The notes: generated by a model from the sequence alone, not told the origin. A DNA stretch of 64,000 nt from Streptomyces sp. NBC_01142 (GCF_026341125.1 NZ_JAPEOR010000002.1:2678501-2742500); one strand, 5' to 3'. Numbered from the stretch's first letter, positions 1 through 8,178 are shown. Program-made: numbers and translations.

Positions 1-903
1 GTCTGGCCCCCGGTGGACCCGGCGAAGCTGGTGCTCCGGCTGCTGTCCGACCCGGACTTCCTTGCGGAGCAGGCGGAGGGCCTGCTGACCGCGGAGGAAC
101 AGAAGACCGTCCTGTGGACCAAGCCGGCCCGCAGTGTCCGGGCCGCCAAGTGGTCCTCGGCGGACGCGGTGCTGATCGACGAGGCGAACGACCTGGTGCA
201 GCGCACGCACTCGCTGGGCCATGTCGTACTGGACGAGGCGCAGGACCTGTCCCCGATGCAGTACCGCGCGGTGGGCCGCCGCTGCACGACCGGCTCGGCG
301 ACCGTCCTCGGCGACCTGGCGCAGGGCACCACCCCGTGGGCGACGGAGAGCTGGCAGCAGGCCCTGACCCACCTCGGCAAGCCGGGCGCGGCCGTCGAAG
401 AGCTGACGGCGGGCTTCCGTGTGCCGCGCGAGGTGATCGCGTACGCGTCCCGTCTGCTCCCGGACATCGCACCGGGCCTGGCGGAGGTCGGATCGGTCCG
501 TGAGGCCCCCGGCTCCCTGGAGGTCCGCGAGGTCACGGATGTCGCGGAGCTGGACGTGGCGGTCGTCGCGGCGTGCGAGGACTCGCTGCGCCAGGAGGGT
601 TCGATCGGCCTGATCGCCGCGGACGCCCGGATCCCGGCCCTGGCCGAGGCCCTGATGTCGGCGGGCCACGCGTACCTCTCCCCCGGCGAGGAGACGACGG
701 CCGAGTCCCGCCTGACGCTGGTCCCGGCGTCGCTGGCCAAGGGCCTCGAATACGACTACGTGGTCCTGGACGAGCCCGCGGCGGTGATCGACGCGGAACC
801 CGACGAACGCACGGGCCTGCGCCGCCTGTACGTCTCCCTGACCCGCGCGGTCTCCGGCCTGACGCTCCTCCACGCGTCCCCTCTGCCGCACCAGCTCGGG
901 TAG
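1..903 (+). CDS. HelD/HelR-like UvrD-family helicase (C-terminal part, 5' end outside window)
   Basis: This is the C-terminal part of a superfamily-1 ATPase; the frame is open to base 1, so the gene starts upstream. UvrD-type motifs appear in order: VVLDEAQDLSPMQY (Walker B, about residues 70-84 of the visible part), TVLGDLAQGTTPWA (motif III), LTAGFRVPREVIAYA (motif IV), ASLAKGLEYDYVVLDE (motif V) and RRLYVSLTRAV (motif VI). Actinobacterial proteins with this arrangement are HelD/HelR-type motors that strip RNA polymerase from stalled complexes and can give rifampicin tolerance. That role is inferred from the family, because the RNA-polymerase-binding N-terminal part is not visible. A true DNA helicase remains possible. 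It converges on murQ. Confidence 0.8.
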   Translation, partial: VWPPVDPAKLVLRLLSDPDFLAEQAEGLLTAEEQKTVLWTKPARSVRAAKWSSADAVLIDEANDLVQRTHSLGHVVLDEAQDLSPMQYRAVGRRCTTGSATVLGDLAQGTTPWATESWQQALTHLGKPGAAVEELTAGFRVPREVIAYASRLLPDIAPGLAEVGSVREAPGSLEVREVTDVAELDVAVVAACEDSLRQEGSIGLIAADARIPALAEALMSAGHAYLSPGEETTAESRLTLVPASLAKGLEYDYVVLDEPAAVIDAEPDERTGLRRLYVSLTRAVSGLTLLHASPLPHQLG

Positions 904-1008
904 CCCCGAGGGGGCGGCGGGTTTCCGGGGTGTCCGGTCCTGGGGGTGCGGGTTCCGGGTCCGCTCCGGGGCGCCAGGACCACGGCCAGGAGGTGACCCG
1001 CTGAAACG

Positions 1009-2046
1009 TCAGCCCCTCCGGCGTGACCGGAGCGCCGCGCGCAGGTGACCCTCGCTCTCCGTCAGGAGACGCGCGGCCGTCGGGCCGTCGACCTCGCCCA
1101 GGATCGTCAGGATCGCGTTCTTCACCTCGCCGTCCGTGGCCGCCAGGGCCGCCTCGATCTCCTCGTCGGGCGCGCCCGTGGCAAGGGCGACGATCCGGTG
1201 CGAGCGGGCGCGCAGCTTCTCGTTGGAGGCGCGGACGTCCACCATCAGGTTTCCGTACGTCTTGCCGAGCCGGATCATCGTGATCGTCGAGATCATGTTG
1301 AGGACCAGCTTCTGCGCCGTGCCCGCCTTCAACCGGGTGGAACCGGTGAGGAGTTCGGGGCCGACGACGACCTCGATGCCGTGATCGGCGGCCGCGCCGA
1401 GCGCGCTGCCCGCGTTGCAGGACAGGCCGATGGTGAGCGCACCGCCGGCGCGGGCGTGCTCGACCGCGCCGATCGCGTACGGAGTACGGCCCGAGGCCGA
1501 GATCCCGACCACCGTGTCGTTCGCGGTCAGCTTGAGCGCGTCCAGGTCGGCCGCGGCCAGTTCCTTGCTGTCCTCGGCGCCCTCGCTCGCCCGGACCATG
1601 GCGGCCGGGCCGCCCGCGATCAGGCCCACGACCTCTGCGGGGTCGGTGTTGAAGGTGGGCGGGCACTCGCTCGCGTCCAGCACGCCGAGGCGGCCCGCCG
1701 TGCCCGCGCCCGCGTAGATCAGCCGGCCGCCGCGGGACATCCGCTCGGCGGTGCCGTCGATCGCGGCGGCGATCTGCGGCAGTTGCGCGGCGACGGCGTC
1801 GGGGACGGACCGGTCCTCGCCGTTCATGATCCGGGCGATCTCGAGGGTGGGGAGCTGGTCGATGTCGGCGAGCTCGGGCCGGAACGCCTCGGTGGTGAGC
1901 GTGGCCAGCTGGGCACGGAGTTCACCGTACGCAGCCGAAGCCGAAGTCGAAGTCGCAGCCGAAGCCGAAGCTGCCGCCGACGAAGCCGAGGACCCCGCCG
2001 CGGACGAAGCCGAGGACGCGGACGACGCAGAGGACGTGGAGGTCAT
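1009..2046 (-). CDS. murQ: N-acetylmuramic acid 6-phosphate etherase MurQ
   Basis: MurQ cleaves the lactyl ether of MurNAc-6-P to GlcNAc-6-P and D-lactate during cytoplasmic cell-wall recycling. Family motifs are clear: AGAGTAGRLGVLDASECPPT (glycine-rich SIS loop plus the catalytic Glu region), GISASGRTPYAIGA and GSTRLKAGTAQK. The body is full length, but the first about 35 residues are an unusual Ser/Ala/Thr repeat encoded by a degenerate GAAGCCGAA-type tract, which is not part of the SIS fold. The gene starts 18 bp after the stop of the MurR/RpiR regulator, so the two are probably one transcript. The product GlcNAc-6-P would feed NagA, encoded later in this window. Confidence 0.95.
   Translation of the reverse strand: MTSTSSASSASSASSAAGSSASSAAASASAATSTSASAAYGELRAQLATLTTEAFRPELADIDQLPTLEIARIMNGEDRSVPDAVAAQLPQIAAAIDGTAERMSRGGRLIYAGAGTAGRLGVLDASECPPTFNTDPAEVVGLIAGGPAAMVRASEGAEDSKELAAADLDALKLTANDTVVGISASGRTPYAIGAVEHARAGGALTIGLSCNAGSALGAAADHGIEVVVGPELLTGSTRLKAGTAQKLVLNMISTITMIRLGKTYGNLMVDVRASNEKLRARSHRIVALATGAPDEEIEAALAATDGEVKNAILTILGEVDGPTAARLLTESEGHLRAALRSRRRG
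1922..2043 (-). repeat. Simple-sequence repeat in the murQ N-terminal codons
   Basis: A degenerate GAAGCC/GAAGTC/GACGAAGCC tract on the + strand encodes about 35 Ser/Ala/Thr-rich residues at the MurQ N-terminus. It lies before the conserved YGELRAQLATL segment and looks like replication-slippage expansion. Confidence 0.7.
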
Positions 2047-2064
2047 GAAGAGCGGCTCGGCTTT

Positions 2065-3012
2065 CTAGCGGGTGCGCGGGCTGTGGCGATGGGCGAGCGC
2101 CTCGTACGAAGCGGCCAGGGCAGGGGCCGCCGTCTCGTACGTACGCTGCGCAACCCCTATGAACAGGCAGTCCACGACGAGGAGCTGGCTGGTACGGGAC
2201 GACATGGCGGCCGGCCGCAGCTCGCTCTCGCGGGCGGTGGAGGTGGTCAGCACATGGTCGGCGTACTGCGAGACCGGGCCGTCCGGACGGCCGGTGATCG
2301 CGATCGTCGTCGCGCCGCGATCGAAGGCGACCCGCAGTGGTTCGATCACATCGCCGGTGGAGCCGGAGTGGGTGATAGCGATGGCCACATCGCCGGAGCG
2401 CAGTTGCACGGCGTTGGTGACGGCAAGGTGCGGGTCGGCGTGGGCGTGCGCGATCAGGCCGATCCGGAGCAGCTTCTGGGCGAGGTCCATGCCGACGAGC
2501 GAGGATGCGCCGACGCCGTAGATATCGATCCTGCGGGCGGTCGATGCGGCCGTCACGGCCGCTCCCAGCTGGACGGTGTCGAGTCCGGCTGCCGTGTCGG
2601 CGAGGGTCTGCTGCTCGTCGTAGGCCAGCTTGGCGACCACGTCCGCGATGGGGTCGTCGACGGCGATGTCGGCGGTGACCGCCGGAGCCCGGCCGGACAG
2701 CTGGTGGGCGGCGAGCCCGGCGAGCGCGAGGCGCAGGTCGCGGTAGCCGGGGTAGCCGAGGAGCCGGGCGGTGCGGACCACGGTGGCCTCGCTGGTGCCG
2801 GTGAGCTCGGCGAGACCGGTGACCGTGAGGGCCGCGCAGCCGGCCGGGTCGTCGGCGACGGCTTCGGCGACCCGCTGCATGGAGCGGGTCATGGACGGCG
2901 CGAGGGTCCGCACCTTGGCCGCGAGAGCGGCCGGGGCGGGCGGAGCGGCACCGCTGAAAATTTCCTTCACTGGATTGGTCACCCTTGAAAGATATTTTCG
3001 GCGGTTGTTCAT
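2065..3012 (-). CDS. MurR/RpiR-family transcriptional regulator
   Basis: An N-terminal RpiR-type helix-turn-helix (around ATVVRTARLLGYPGYRDLRL) is followed by a C-terminal SIS sugar-phosphate-sensing domain (IDIYGVGASSLVGMDLAQKL and AITHSGSTGDVIEPLRVAFD). Such regulators bind a phosphosugar, often MurNAc-6-P when beside murQ, and control the neighbouring gene. ATG at 3012 has a good ribosome-binding site (AAGGGG, 6-7 nt upstream); a GTG at 2982 is an alternative that would give MTNPVKEIF as the N-terminus. Two TGAA/TTCA-type palindromes lie at and just downstream of the start, suggesting autoregulation. It is co-oriented with murQ with an 18-bp gap. Confidence 0.9.
   Translation of the reverse strand: MNNRRKYLSRVTNPVKEIFSGAAPPAPAALAAKVRTLAPSMTRSMQRVAEAVADDPAGCAALTVTGLAELTGTSEATVVRTARLLGYPGYRDLRLALAGLAAHQLSGRAPAVTADIAVDDPIADVVAKLAYDEQQTLADTAAGLDTVQLGAAVTAASTARRIDIYGVGASSLVGMDLAQKLLRIGLIAHAHADPHLAVTNAVQLRSGDVAIAITHSGSTGDVIEPLRVAFDRGATTIAITGRPDGPVSQYADHVLTTSTARESELRPAAMSSRTSQLLVVDCLFIGVAQRTYETAAPALAASYEALAHRHSPRTR
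2955..2969. promoter_or_regulatory. Putative RpiR-type operator, copy 1
   Basis: TGAAAATTTCCTTCA is a TGAA-N7-TTCA inverted repeat inside the first codons of the RpiR gene. It lies 31 bp, about three helical turns, from a second similar site. The assignment to the regulator is inference. Confidence 0.45.
2986..3000. promoter_or_regulatory. Putative RpiR-type operator, copy 2
   Basis: TGAAAGATATTTTCG is a near-palindrome (TGAAA/TTTCG arms, one mismatch) between the two candidate starts of the RpiR regulator. With copy 1 it forms a pair on the same face of the helix. Confidence 0.45.
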
Positions 3013-3061
3013 CGTCAACCCCTTCGGTTCCGGCTGGGGCCGGTGGGGCGACAATGGCTGC

Positions 3062-3421
3062 ATGGACGACATGAACCCCCTCGAGCAGGCCCTGCACGCG
3101 GCGCGCGCGCTGGTCCTCGCCGATCTGGCCGCCCGCGATGTGGCCGATGCCGGGGTCGTCTCGATGGTCGAGGACGCGGTGACGCACCGCCGCTGGTGGG
3201 TCGAGCAGTGGCCGGAGGGCGTCGAGTACGTCGCCGGTCTGGTCGCCCAGGACGTCCAGGACGCGCTGCTGGAGCGGCACGGCCGCTGGCCGCTGTGCCC
3301 CGTCTGTGACGCCGGTGACCCGCACGCGCTGGATGTGGACCCGGAGCTGGGACCCGATCCGCACTGGGTCTGCGCGAAGGCCGGCGTGATCGTGGCCCCC
3401 GTCGGCGGGCTGACCCCGTGA
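3062..3421 (+). CDS. Hypothetical protein (119 aa) with a CPVC motif
   Basis: No family is recognised. The ATG at 3062 opens MDDMNPLEQALHAARALV, and the protein is mainly helical, then carries LCPVCDAGDPHAL and HWVCAKAGV, whose cysteines and histidines could bind metal. It stops inside the start of the DUF4031 gene (GTGA overlap at 3418-3421), so these two genes are translationally coupled. It is divergent from the MurR/RpiR regulator across a gap of about 50 bp, and expression may be tied to the same control region. Confidence 0.8.
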   Translation: MDDMNPLEQALHAARALVLADLAARDVADAGVVSMVEDAVTHRRWWVEQWPEGVEYVAGLVAQDVQDALLERHGRWPLCPVCDAGDPHALDVDPELGPDPHWVCAKAGVIVAPVGGLTP

Positions 3422-3687
3422 CGATCTATATCGACCCGCCGACCTGGCCGGGCCATGGCAGGCTGTGGTCGCACCTGGTCAGCGACGTCTCGTACGAGGA
3501 GCTGCACGCCTTCGCCGCGTCGATCGGCTGCCCGCCCCGCGCCTTCGAGCGGGACCACTACGACGTCCCGGAGTCCCGCTACCGGGACGCGGTGCGGGCG
3601 GGCGCGGTGGAGATCGGCCCCAAGGAACTCGTACGGCGGCTCACGGAGGCGGGGCTGCGCAGGCCCAAGCACCGGCGCGTTCCCTAG
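3418..3687 (+). CDS. DUF4031 domain-containing protein
   Basis: This 89-aa protein matches the DUF4031 pattern: TIYIDPPTWPGHGRLWSHLV at the N-terminus, then a short ELHAFAASIGCPPRAFERDH segment and a YDVPESRY motif. The biochemical role of the family is unknown. The GTG start overlaps the stop of the upstream gene by 4 bp. The next gene starts 11 bp downstream, so the three appear to be one operon. Confidence 0.85.
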   Translation: MTIYIDPPTWPGHGRLWSHLVSDVSYEELHAFAASIGCPPRAFERDHYDVPESRYRDAVRAGAVEIGPKELVRRLTEAGLRRPKHRRVP

Positions 3688-3698
3688 AGTTGCCGCTC

Positions 3699-4334
3699 AT
3701 GGGAGTGGACATACACGGGGTCGTCGAGGGCCGGCTGTGGGGCAATGAGTCATGGGCGAGAGATGCGCAGTGGGACGTGATTCTGGGGCTGCACGAGCTG
3801 CGGACCGGCAGGGGCGACCAGCTCTCCTGGCACTGTCTCTTCGGGTACTCGTACCTCGAGGACATCGTGCCGCTCTTCGACCAGCGGGGCGTGCCCGCCG
3901 ACTCGCCGCTCCGCCCGGACGCCGAGGACCCGGAGGATGCCGGGCACAGCTACTCGTACGCCACCTGGGCCGAACTCGCGGCGGTCGACTGGGACGAGCC
4001 GTGCATGGAGGACGGCAGGGCGGCCTTCTACCACGTGGAGCAGTGGCGCAGGCAGCCTGACGGCACGCTTGCGTACGACGGCTTCGCGCGGGCGTCGACC
4101 GACGTCTACGACGAGGCGTGGGACCGCTTCGGCAAGGACAACACGGCCCCGTACGACTGGCCCGAAGGCGCCGAGGTCGAGCTGGGCGAGTACGTCTACC
4201 GGCCGTTGGTCTTCACCCGCCGCCGGCTCGTCTTCGAGGACACCGGCAAGTGGGAGCCGGTCCTTTCGGTCATGCGCACCCTGGCCGGGCTGCACGGTGA
4301 CGACAACATCCGACTGGTCGTCTACTTCTGCTGA
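3699..4334 (+). CDS. Hypothetical protein (211 aa)
   Basis: The family is not recognised. The protein starts MGVDIHGVVEGRLWG and is rich in acidic and aromatic residues (for example YATWAELAAVDWDEPCMEDG and EVELGEYVYRPLVFTRRR), with no signal peptide or membrane segment, so it is probably cytoplasmic. It is the third gene of the small operon. Its last 13 bases overlap the end of the convergent HD-domain gene. Good codon periodicity and the tight operon setting argue that it is real. Confidence 0.75.
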   Translation: MGVDIHGVVEGRLWGNESWARDAQWDVILGLHELRTGRGDQLSWHCLFGYSYLEDIVPLFDQRGVPADSPLRPDAEDPEDAGHSYSYATWAELAAVDWDEPCMEDGRAAFYHVEQWRRQPDGTLAYDGFARASTDVYDEAWDRFGKDNTAPYDWPEGAEVELGEYVYRPLVFTRRRLVFEDTGKWEPVLSVMRTLAGLHGDDNIRLVVYFC

Positions 4335-4972
4335 AGCGACTCCAGCTCCGCCGCCAGGTTCCGGCGGGCCGCGGACTCCCACGCGCGTTCTCCGTGCGGC
4401 GTGCGGAACAGCCGGGGCAGTTCCAGGAGTTGGCGCAGCACCGCCGCCCGGCCCTCGCGGAAGGCGTCGTCCGGGACGAATCCGTACTCCTCGCGCACGG
4501 CGGCGGCGTACGCGGCGTACGGCTGAGGGGCCGCGGCCAGGATCGCCAGGTCCGCGTCGCACAGGACCGCGCCGTTGGCGTCGCCCTCCTCGGCGGCGTG
4601 GGTGACCGTGAGACGGACCAGCCGGGCGACCTCGGCGGTGCGGCCGGGGTCCAGTCCGGCTTCGGCAAGGGCGCGTTCGGCGAGTCGGGCCGAGCGTTCC
4701 TCGTTCTCCGAACGGTCGGGATGGTAGACCGCGTCGTGGAACCAGGCGGCGAGGCGGACGAGGTCGGGATCGTCGGCATGCCCGGCGAGGGTGTCGATGT
4801 GGTCGAGGACCGCGGCCAGGTGGGCGGTGGTGTGGTAGCGCCGCTGCGGCTCGGCCCAGCGGGCGAGCAGATTCTCCGCGTACGGCAGAGGGTCCGGCGT
4901 GCTCGCGCCGTCGCGGGCGGCGAGGAGGGTCTGCGTCCAGCGGTCGCGAAGAACCTGGGAGCGATCGGTCAT
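4322..4972 (-). CDS. HD-domain metal-dependent phosphohydrolase
   Basis: This 216-aa soluble protein carries HD-superfamily metal ligands: RRYHTTAHLAAVL (first His), LAAWFHDAVYHP (the HD pair), LTVTHAAEEGD and LCDADLAILAA (last Asp). HD proteins hydrolyse phosphate esters, often of nucleotides, but the substrate here cannot be told. It starts with ATG (MTDRSQVL). Its 3' end overlaps the convergent hypothetical gene by 13 bp, and nothing else is co-directional with it. Confidence 0.85.
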   Translation of the reverse strand: MTDRSQVLRDRWTQTLLAARDGASTPDPLPYAENLLARWAEPQRRYHTTAHLAAVLDHIDTLAGHADDPDLVRLAAWFHDAVYHPDRSENEERSARLAERALAEAGLDPGRTAEVARLVRLTVTHAAEEGDANGAVLCDADLAILAAAPQPYAAYAAAVREEYGFVPDDAFREGRAAVLRQLLELPRLFRTPHGERAWESAARRNLAAELESLQQK

Positions 4973-5120
4973 GCGGTGACTCTAGACATGCGGTGACTCC
5001 GGAGGGGTACGGGGTGACTCCGGAGGGGGCGGTTGGCAGTCGCGTATCGAGTGGTGGTAAATGGGTATGAACGAAACATAACGGCATGTGTGCCATCCCC
5101 CATGCGCGGAGGCAGACGCC

Positions 5121-5501
5121 ATGAACGCCTTGCTGACAGTCCAGAGCATCTCGGCTTCCGACGTCACGGCCGGTGAGCATCTGACCGGAGCCGGTCCCTT
5201 CATCATCGGGATCGTCCTCGCGGCCCTGCTGGCGGGCGCCATGTGGTGGGACGGGAGGCGCCGGGACCAGCAGGCGCCCGCGCCGCCCCCCGCGGAGCAG
5301 CCGAAGCCGCCCGACCACCCCACGCACATCGAGGAGGTACGGGTGCCGGACGAGGACGACTTCCCGCACGACGGGGGGCGCCTTCTCCCTTACAACCTGA
5401 AGACTCACAGCACTCACGGCGCGGGGCAGGGGCGCGAGAGCGGGCCGCCGCGCGGCGGTGAAGGCGGAGGCGCCGTCGGGGGCGGCGGCCCGGGCGGCTG
5501 A
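5121..5501 (+). CDS. DUF6479-family small membrane protein
   Basis: The 126-aa protein has a short extracytoplasmic N-terminus, one transmembrane helix (FIIGIVLAALLAGAMWW, about residues 29-46), a proline-rich linker and the conserved tail EEVRVPDEDDFPHDGGRLLP, which matches the Streptomyces DUF6479 pattern. The function is unknown. ATG at 5121 is preferred over an in-frame upstream ATG because GGAGG sits at 5108-5112. The C-terminal 35 residues are Gly/Pro-rich and the downstream DNA is a CCGCTGAG-type repeat. Confidence 0.8.
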   Translation: MNALLTVQSISASDVTAGEHLTGAGPFIIGIVLAALLAGAMWWDGRRRDQQAPAPPPAEQPKPPDHPTHIEEVRVPDEDDFPHDGGRLLPYNLKTHSTHGAGQGRESGPPRGGEGGGAVGGGGPGG

Positions 5502-5572
5502 GTCGCTGAGTTGCTGCGTCTCCGAGCCGCTGAGTCCGAGCCGCTGAGCCGCTGAGTCTCTGAGCCGCTCCG
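5500..5572. repeat. Degenerate CCGCTGAG short repeat array
   Basis: Seven or so imperfect copies of CCGCTGAG(T) follow the DUF6479 gene directly and precede the cutC promoter. No gene is seen in this stretch. Confidence 0.7.
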
Positions 5573-5614
5573 GATGCGGCTGATGTGGGGGGACGGTGAT
5601 CCCTTAGTCTGGAT

Positions 5615-5630
5615 ATTGGACTAGACCTGT
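5615..5630. promoter_or_regulatory. DasR-like operator (dre) upstream of cutC
   Basis: ATTGGACTAGACCTGT matches 13 of 16 positions of the dre consensus A(C/G)TGGTCTAGACCA(C/G)T, with the CTAGACC core intact. It lies 29 bp before the cutC start, within the likely promoter. DasR is the GlcNAc-responsive GntR repressor of Streptomyces. The assignment is by pattern only. Confidence 0.6.
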
Positions 5631-5658
5631 AGCAGTCTCGCCGAAGGAATGGGGTCAC

Positions 5659-6357
5659 ATGAGCAACCGTGCAGTCCTGGAGGTCATCGCTCTCGACGCG
5701 GAGGACGCGGTCGCCGCCCAGTCCGGAGGGGCCGACCGCCTGGAGCTCGTCACCGACATGGCGTCGGATGGGCTGACCCCGACGCGCGAGACGTTCGCAC
5801 GCATTCGCGCGGCGGTCGACATCCCGCTGCGGGTGATGCTGCGGCGGGCGAACGGCTTCGGCGCGGGCGGCCCGGGCGACGTGGACGCGCTGGTGCGGGT
5901 CGCGGGGGAGATGCGGGCGGAGGGCGCGGAGGAGTTCGTGCTCGGGTTCCTGGACGAAGCCGGAAACGCGGACCTGGTCACGGTGGAGCGGCTGATGGCG
6001 GAGCTCGAGGGCTGCCGGTGGACATTCCACCGGGCGATCGACCGGGCGGTCGACCGCGACGCCCTGCGCAAGCACCTCGCGGACATGCCGGGTCTGGACA
6101 CGTATCTGACCGCCGGGTCCGCGGCGGGCGTGGACGACGGTCTCCCCACGCTCCTGGCGGAGGCGGCGCGGCGGGGTGAACCGGGTTACGAGGCCCAGAT
6201 CCTGGTGGGAGGGGGCCTGCGCCTGGACCACCTTCCGGCGCTCAGGTCGGGAGGGGTGGACGCGTTCCACATCGGCGGCGCGGCGCGGCCGGGAGGGTGG
6301 TCGGCGGGGGTCGAGGCGGGGGCGGTACGCGGGTGGCGCGAGGCGCTGGACGCGTAG
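5659..6357 (+). CDS. cutC: CutC-family TIM-barrel protein
   Basis: The protein is CutC-like throughout: LEVIALDAEDAVAAQSGGAD, RLELVTDMASDGLTP, VMLRRANGF, EEFVLGFLDEAGNAD and WTFHRAIDRAVD, ending with QILVGGGLRLDHLP. It is full length at 232 aa and starts with ATG after GAAGGAATG. The family is named for copper homeostasis, but its biochemical activity is not established and the fold suggests a sugar- or phosphate-type ligand. A DasR-like operator directly upstream links it to amino-sugar metabolism here. It appears monocistronic. Confidence 0.85.
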   Translation: MSNRAVLEVIALDAEDAVAAQSGGADRLELVTDMASDGLTPTRETFARIRAAVDIPLRVMLRRANGFGAGGPGDVDALVRVAGEMRAEGAEEFVLGFLDEAGNADLVTVERLMAELEGCRWTFHRAIDRAVDRDALRKHLADMPGLDTYLTAGSAAGVDDGLPTLLAEAARRGEPGYEAQILVGGGLRLDHLPALRSGGVDAFHIGGAARPGGWSAGVEAGAVRGWREALDA

Positions 6358-6524
6358 GGAAGGCGGGGGCGCATGACCGCCGCGGTCATGCGCTCACCGG
6401 CGCTGCGACCCCGGCCGCGGCGAGGGAGTCGAGCGGCGCATCCAGGGACTGCCGGGAGGTCGGGGGCGGCCGCCCCGGGCACTGAGCGGCGCGCTGGGGG
6501 TCAGCCAGTTGGTCGCGATCCCCG

Positions 6525-7142
6525 TCAAGGGGCGGGTTCGTCGTGCCGAAGGCTGCGGAACACCGCGGGGGTCGTCCAGCCGCGCAGCGCGGCGTGGATC
6601 GTCGATCGGAATGCGGCCTCTGCTGTGGGGGCGTCGAGGGCCCCGGCGAGTTCGAGTGTCACGAGCCCGTGCAGGGTCACCCAGAGCGAGACAGCGATCG
6701 ACGTCACGTGGCCGTCGAGGACGGACTCTGTCACGGCGCGATCGATCGCCGCGATGAGCGGCCGGATGGGGTCACTCGTACCGACCGCCCCCGACGGCTT
6801 GAAGGATTGCACCCCACCGAACAGCACCGAGTACAGGTGGCTGTGTTCGCGTCCCCATCGTCGGTATGCGGCGGCCAGTGCGTAGATGTCGGCGAGGGGA
6901 TCCTCGGAGGTCGCCACCGCCGTCAGCGCCTGGAACAGACTGGCGACGGCTCTGTCGCGTACCGCTCCGATCAGTCCGTCCTTGCCGCCGAACAGGGAGT
7001 ACACCGCCGCCGTTGACGTGTCGGCGGCCGTGGCCACGGCGCGGACTGTGAGCGACTCCTGCGGACGGGTGGCGAGCATCTCGGTCGCGCACTCCACGAG
7101 TCGCTCTTTGACGGTCTCGTCGTTTGTTCTCGGCCTACCCAT
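6525..7142 (-). CDS. TetR-family transcriptional regulator with WHG-type C-terminal domain
   Basis: The N-terminal TetR helix-turn-helix is clear (LTVRAVATAADTSTAAVYSL and FGGKDGLIGAV, residues 30-60). The C-terminal ligand domain carries SLWVTLHGLVTLEL, the W-H-G signature of the WHG subfamily. It is divergent from the alpha/beta hydrolase across 66 bp that contain two CGTTTTGAAAC direct repeats, so it probably represses itself and that hydrolase. The hydrolase is now split by an insertion sequence, leaving the regulator without a working adjacent target. Confidence 0.9.
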   Translation of the reverse strand: MGRPRTNDETVKERLVECATEMLATRPQESLTVRAVATAADTSTAAVYSLFGGKDGLIGAVRDRAVASLFQALTAVATSEDPLADIYALAAAYRRWGREHSHLYSVLFGGVQSFKPSGAVGTSDPIRPLIAAIDRAVTESVLDGHVTSIAVSLWVTLHGLVTLELAGALDAPTAEAAFRSTIHAALRGWTTPAVFRSLRHDEPAP

Positions 7143-7170
7143 GACGAGAATCCTACCTCTTTGATAACGT

Positions 7171-7194
7171 CGTTTTGAAACAGCGTTTTGAAAC
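7171..7194. promoter_or_regulatory. Candidate TetR operator (CGTTTTGAAAC direct repeat)
   Basis: CGTTTTGAAAC occurs at 7171-7181 and 7184-7194, 13 bp apart start to start, between the divergent TetR and hydrolase genes. Each copy is roughly symmetrical (GTTT..AAAC). The role as operator is inferred from position. Confidence 0.5.
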
Positions 7195-7208
7195 TTCGGA
7201 GGTCCGCC

Positions 7209-8178
7209 GTGCCCACGTTCGCCATACGCCTTGCCCGCCTTACCGGTCGCTTACTGCTGGCCCTGGCCGCCGTCTCGGCGCTGGTCGTCGCCTTTCTCGT
7301 TCTGATCGTCCTCACGGACGGGGCAGGCTCGGGGTTCGGCGCATGGCTGACGATCCTTGGAGTCGGGACTGTCGCCGCACTGTGGCGGGGTCGGCGTCGT
7401 ACCCGGGCGGCGCGGCTCGTGCCGTTCCTGCCGGTGGTTGTCGCGGCAGCGTTGACGGCGTCGGTCTGCATCCCGACCGTGCCCACGGCCCGGCGGTACC
7501 CGCCCGACCTGCCTTTCGTGGCCACGCAGCACTGGAGCCTGGCCACAGGCAGCCGGGTCGCGGTGTACCACTACCCGCCCGCGAACCCCGGCACCCGGCA
7601 TCCCATCCCGTTCGTGTACCTCAACGGCGGACCGGTCCGCGGCATCTCGCTGCTCGACCACCGGTTCCTGCAACTCCTGGCGCGCCAGGGCTACGACGTC
7701 TACGCCTACGAACAGGCCGGCGGCGGACGAAGCGGCCTTCTCCCCATGGACCAGTACACGATCTCCCGGTCGGTCCGCGATCTCGCCGCCTTCATCGACC
7801 GTCTGGACAAGGGCAGGGTCGACATCCTCGGATTCTCCTCAGGCGGGGTCGTGCTCACGCGAGCCCTGGCTGATCCGCGGGTCGCCGCACACCTGCACCG
7901 GGCGATCGTCGCCGAACCCGGCCCGATGGACGGCCCCACCGCGCAGAACACCGGGCACAAGGGCCGCCCCTCCGCGCGCGGCCTCGCGCCGGCCGTGACC
8001 GGACCGAAGTCGACAACGGTTCCCCGGTACGCCGTCGGATTCGGCCTCATGCGCCTCGGACTCCTCACTCCCGACACCGGGCTGATCGGACAGGCCGAAG
8101 GCGACAACGCGTTCACGGCCGCTGACCTCGGCAGCGACACCGCGTCCGCCTATTGCGCGCGCGACGCGCAGCGCATCC
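7209..8178 (+). pseudogene. Alpha/beta hydrolase, 5' part, interrupted by an IS1182-family element
   Basis: This is the N-terminal part of a membrane-anchored alpha/beta hydrolase. Three or four N-terminal hydrophobic segments precede a catalytic domain with the oxyanion region VYLNGGPVRGISLLDHR and the nucleophile elbow ILGFSSGGVV. The GTG at 7209 follows GGAGG by 6 nt. The reading frame runs to ATCC at 8175-8178, where an insertion sequence begins. The missing end, with the catalytic His, resumes at 9843. Joining the halves and dropping one ATCC copy gives one 444-codon frame. As it stands the product lacks the His and should be inactive. Confidence 0.85.

Noticed and set aside
1045..2988. 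Long plus-strand frame of 647 codons opposite murQ and murR
   Set aside because: It is the complement of two well-supported genes; the peptide is Arg/Gly-rich with no family match or ribosome site.
6358..6524. Small frame between cutC and the TetR gene
   Set aside because: Arg/Gly-rich with no start signal; nothing else supports a gene.
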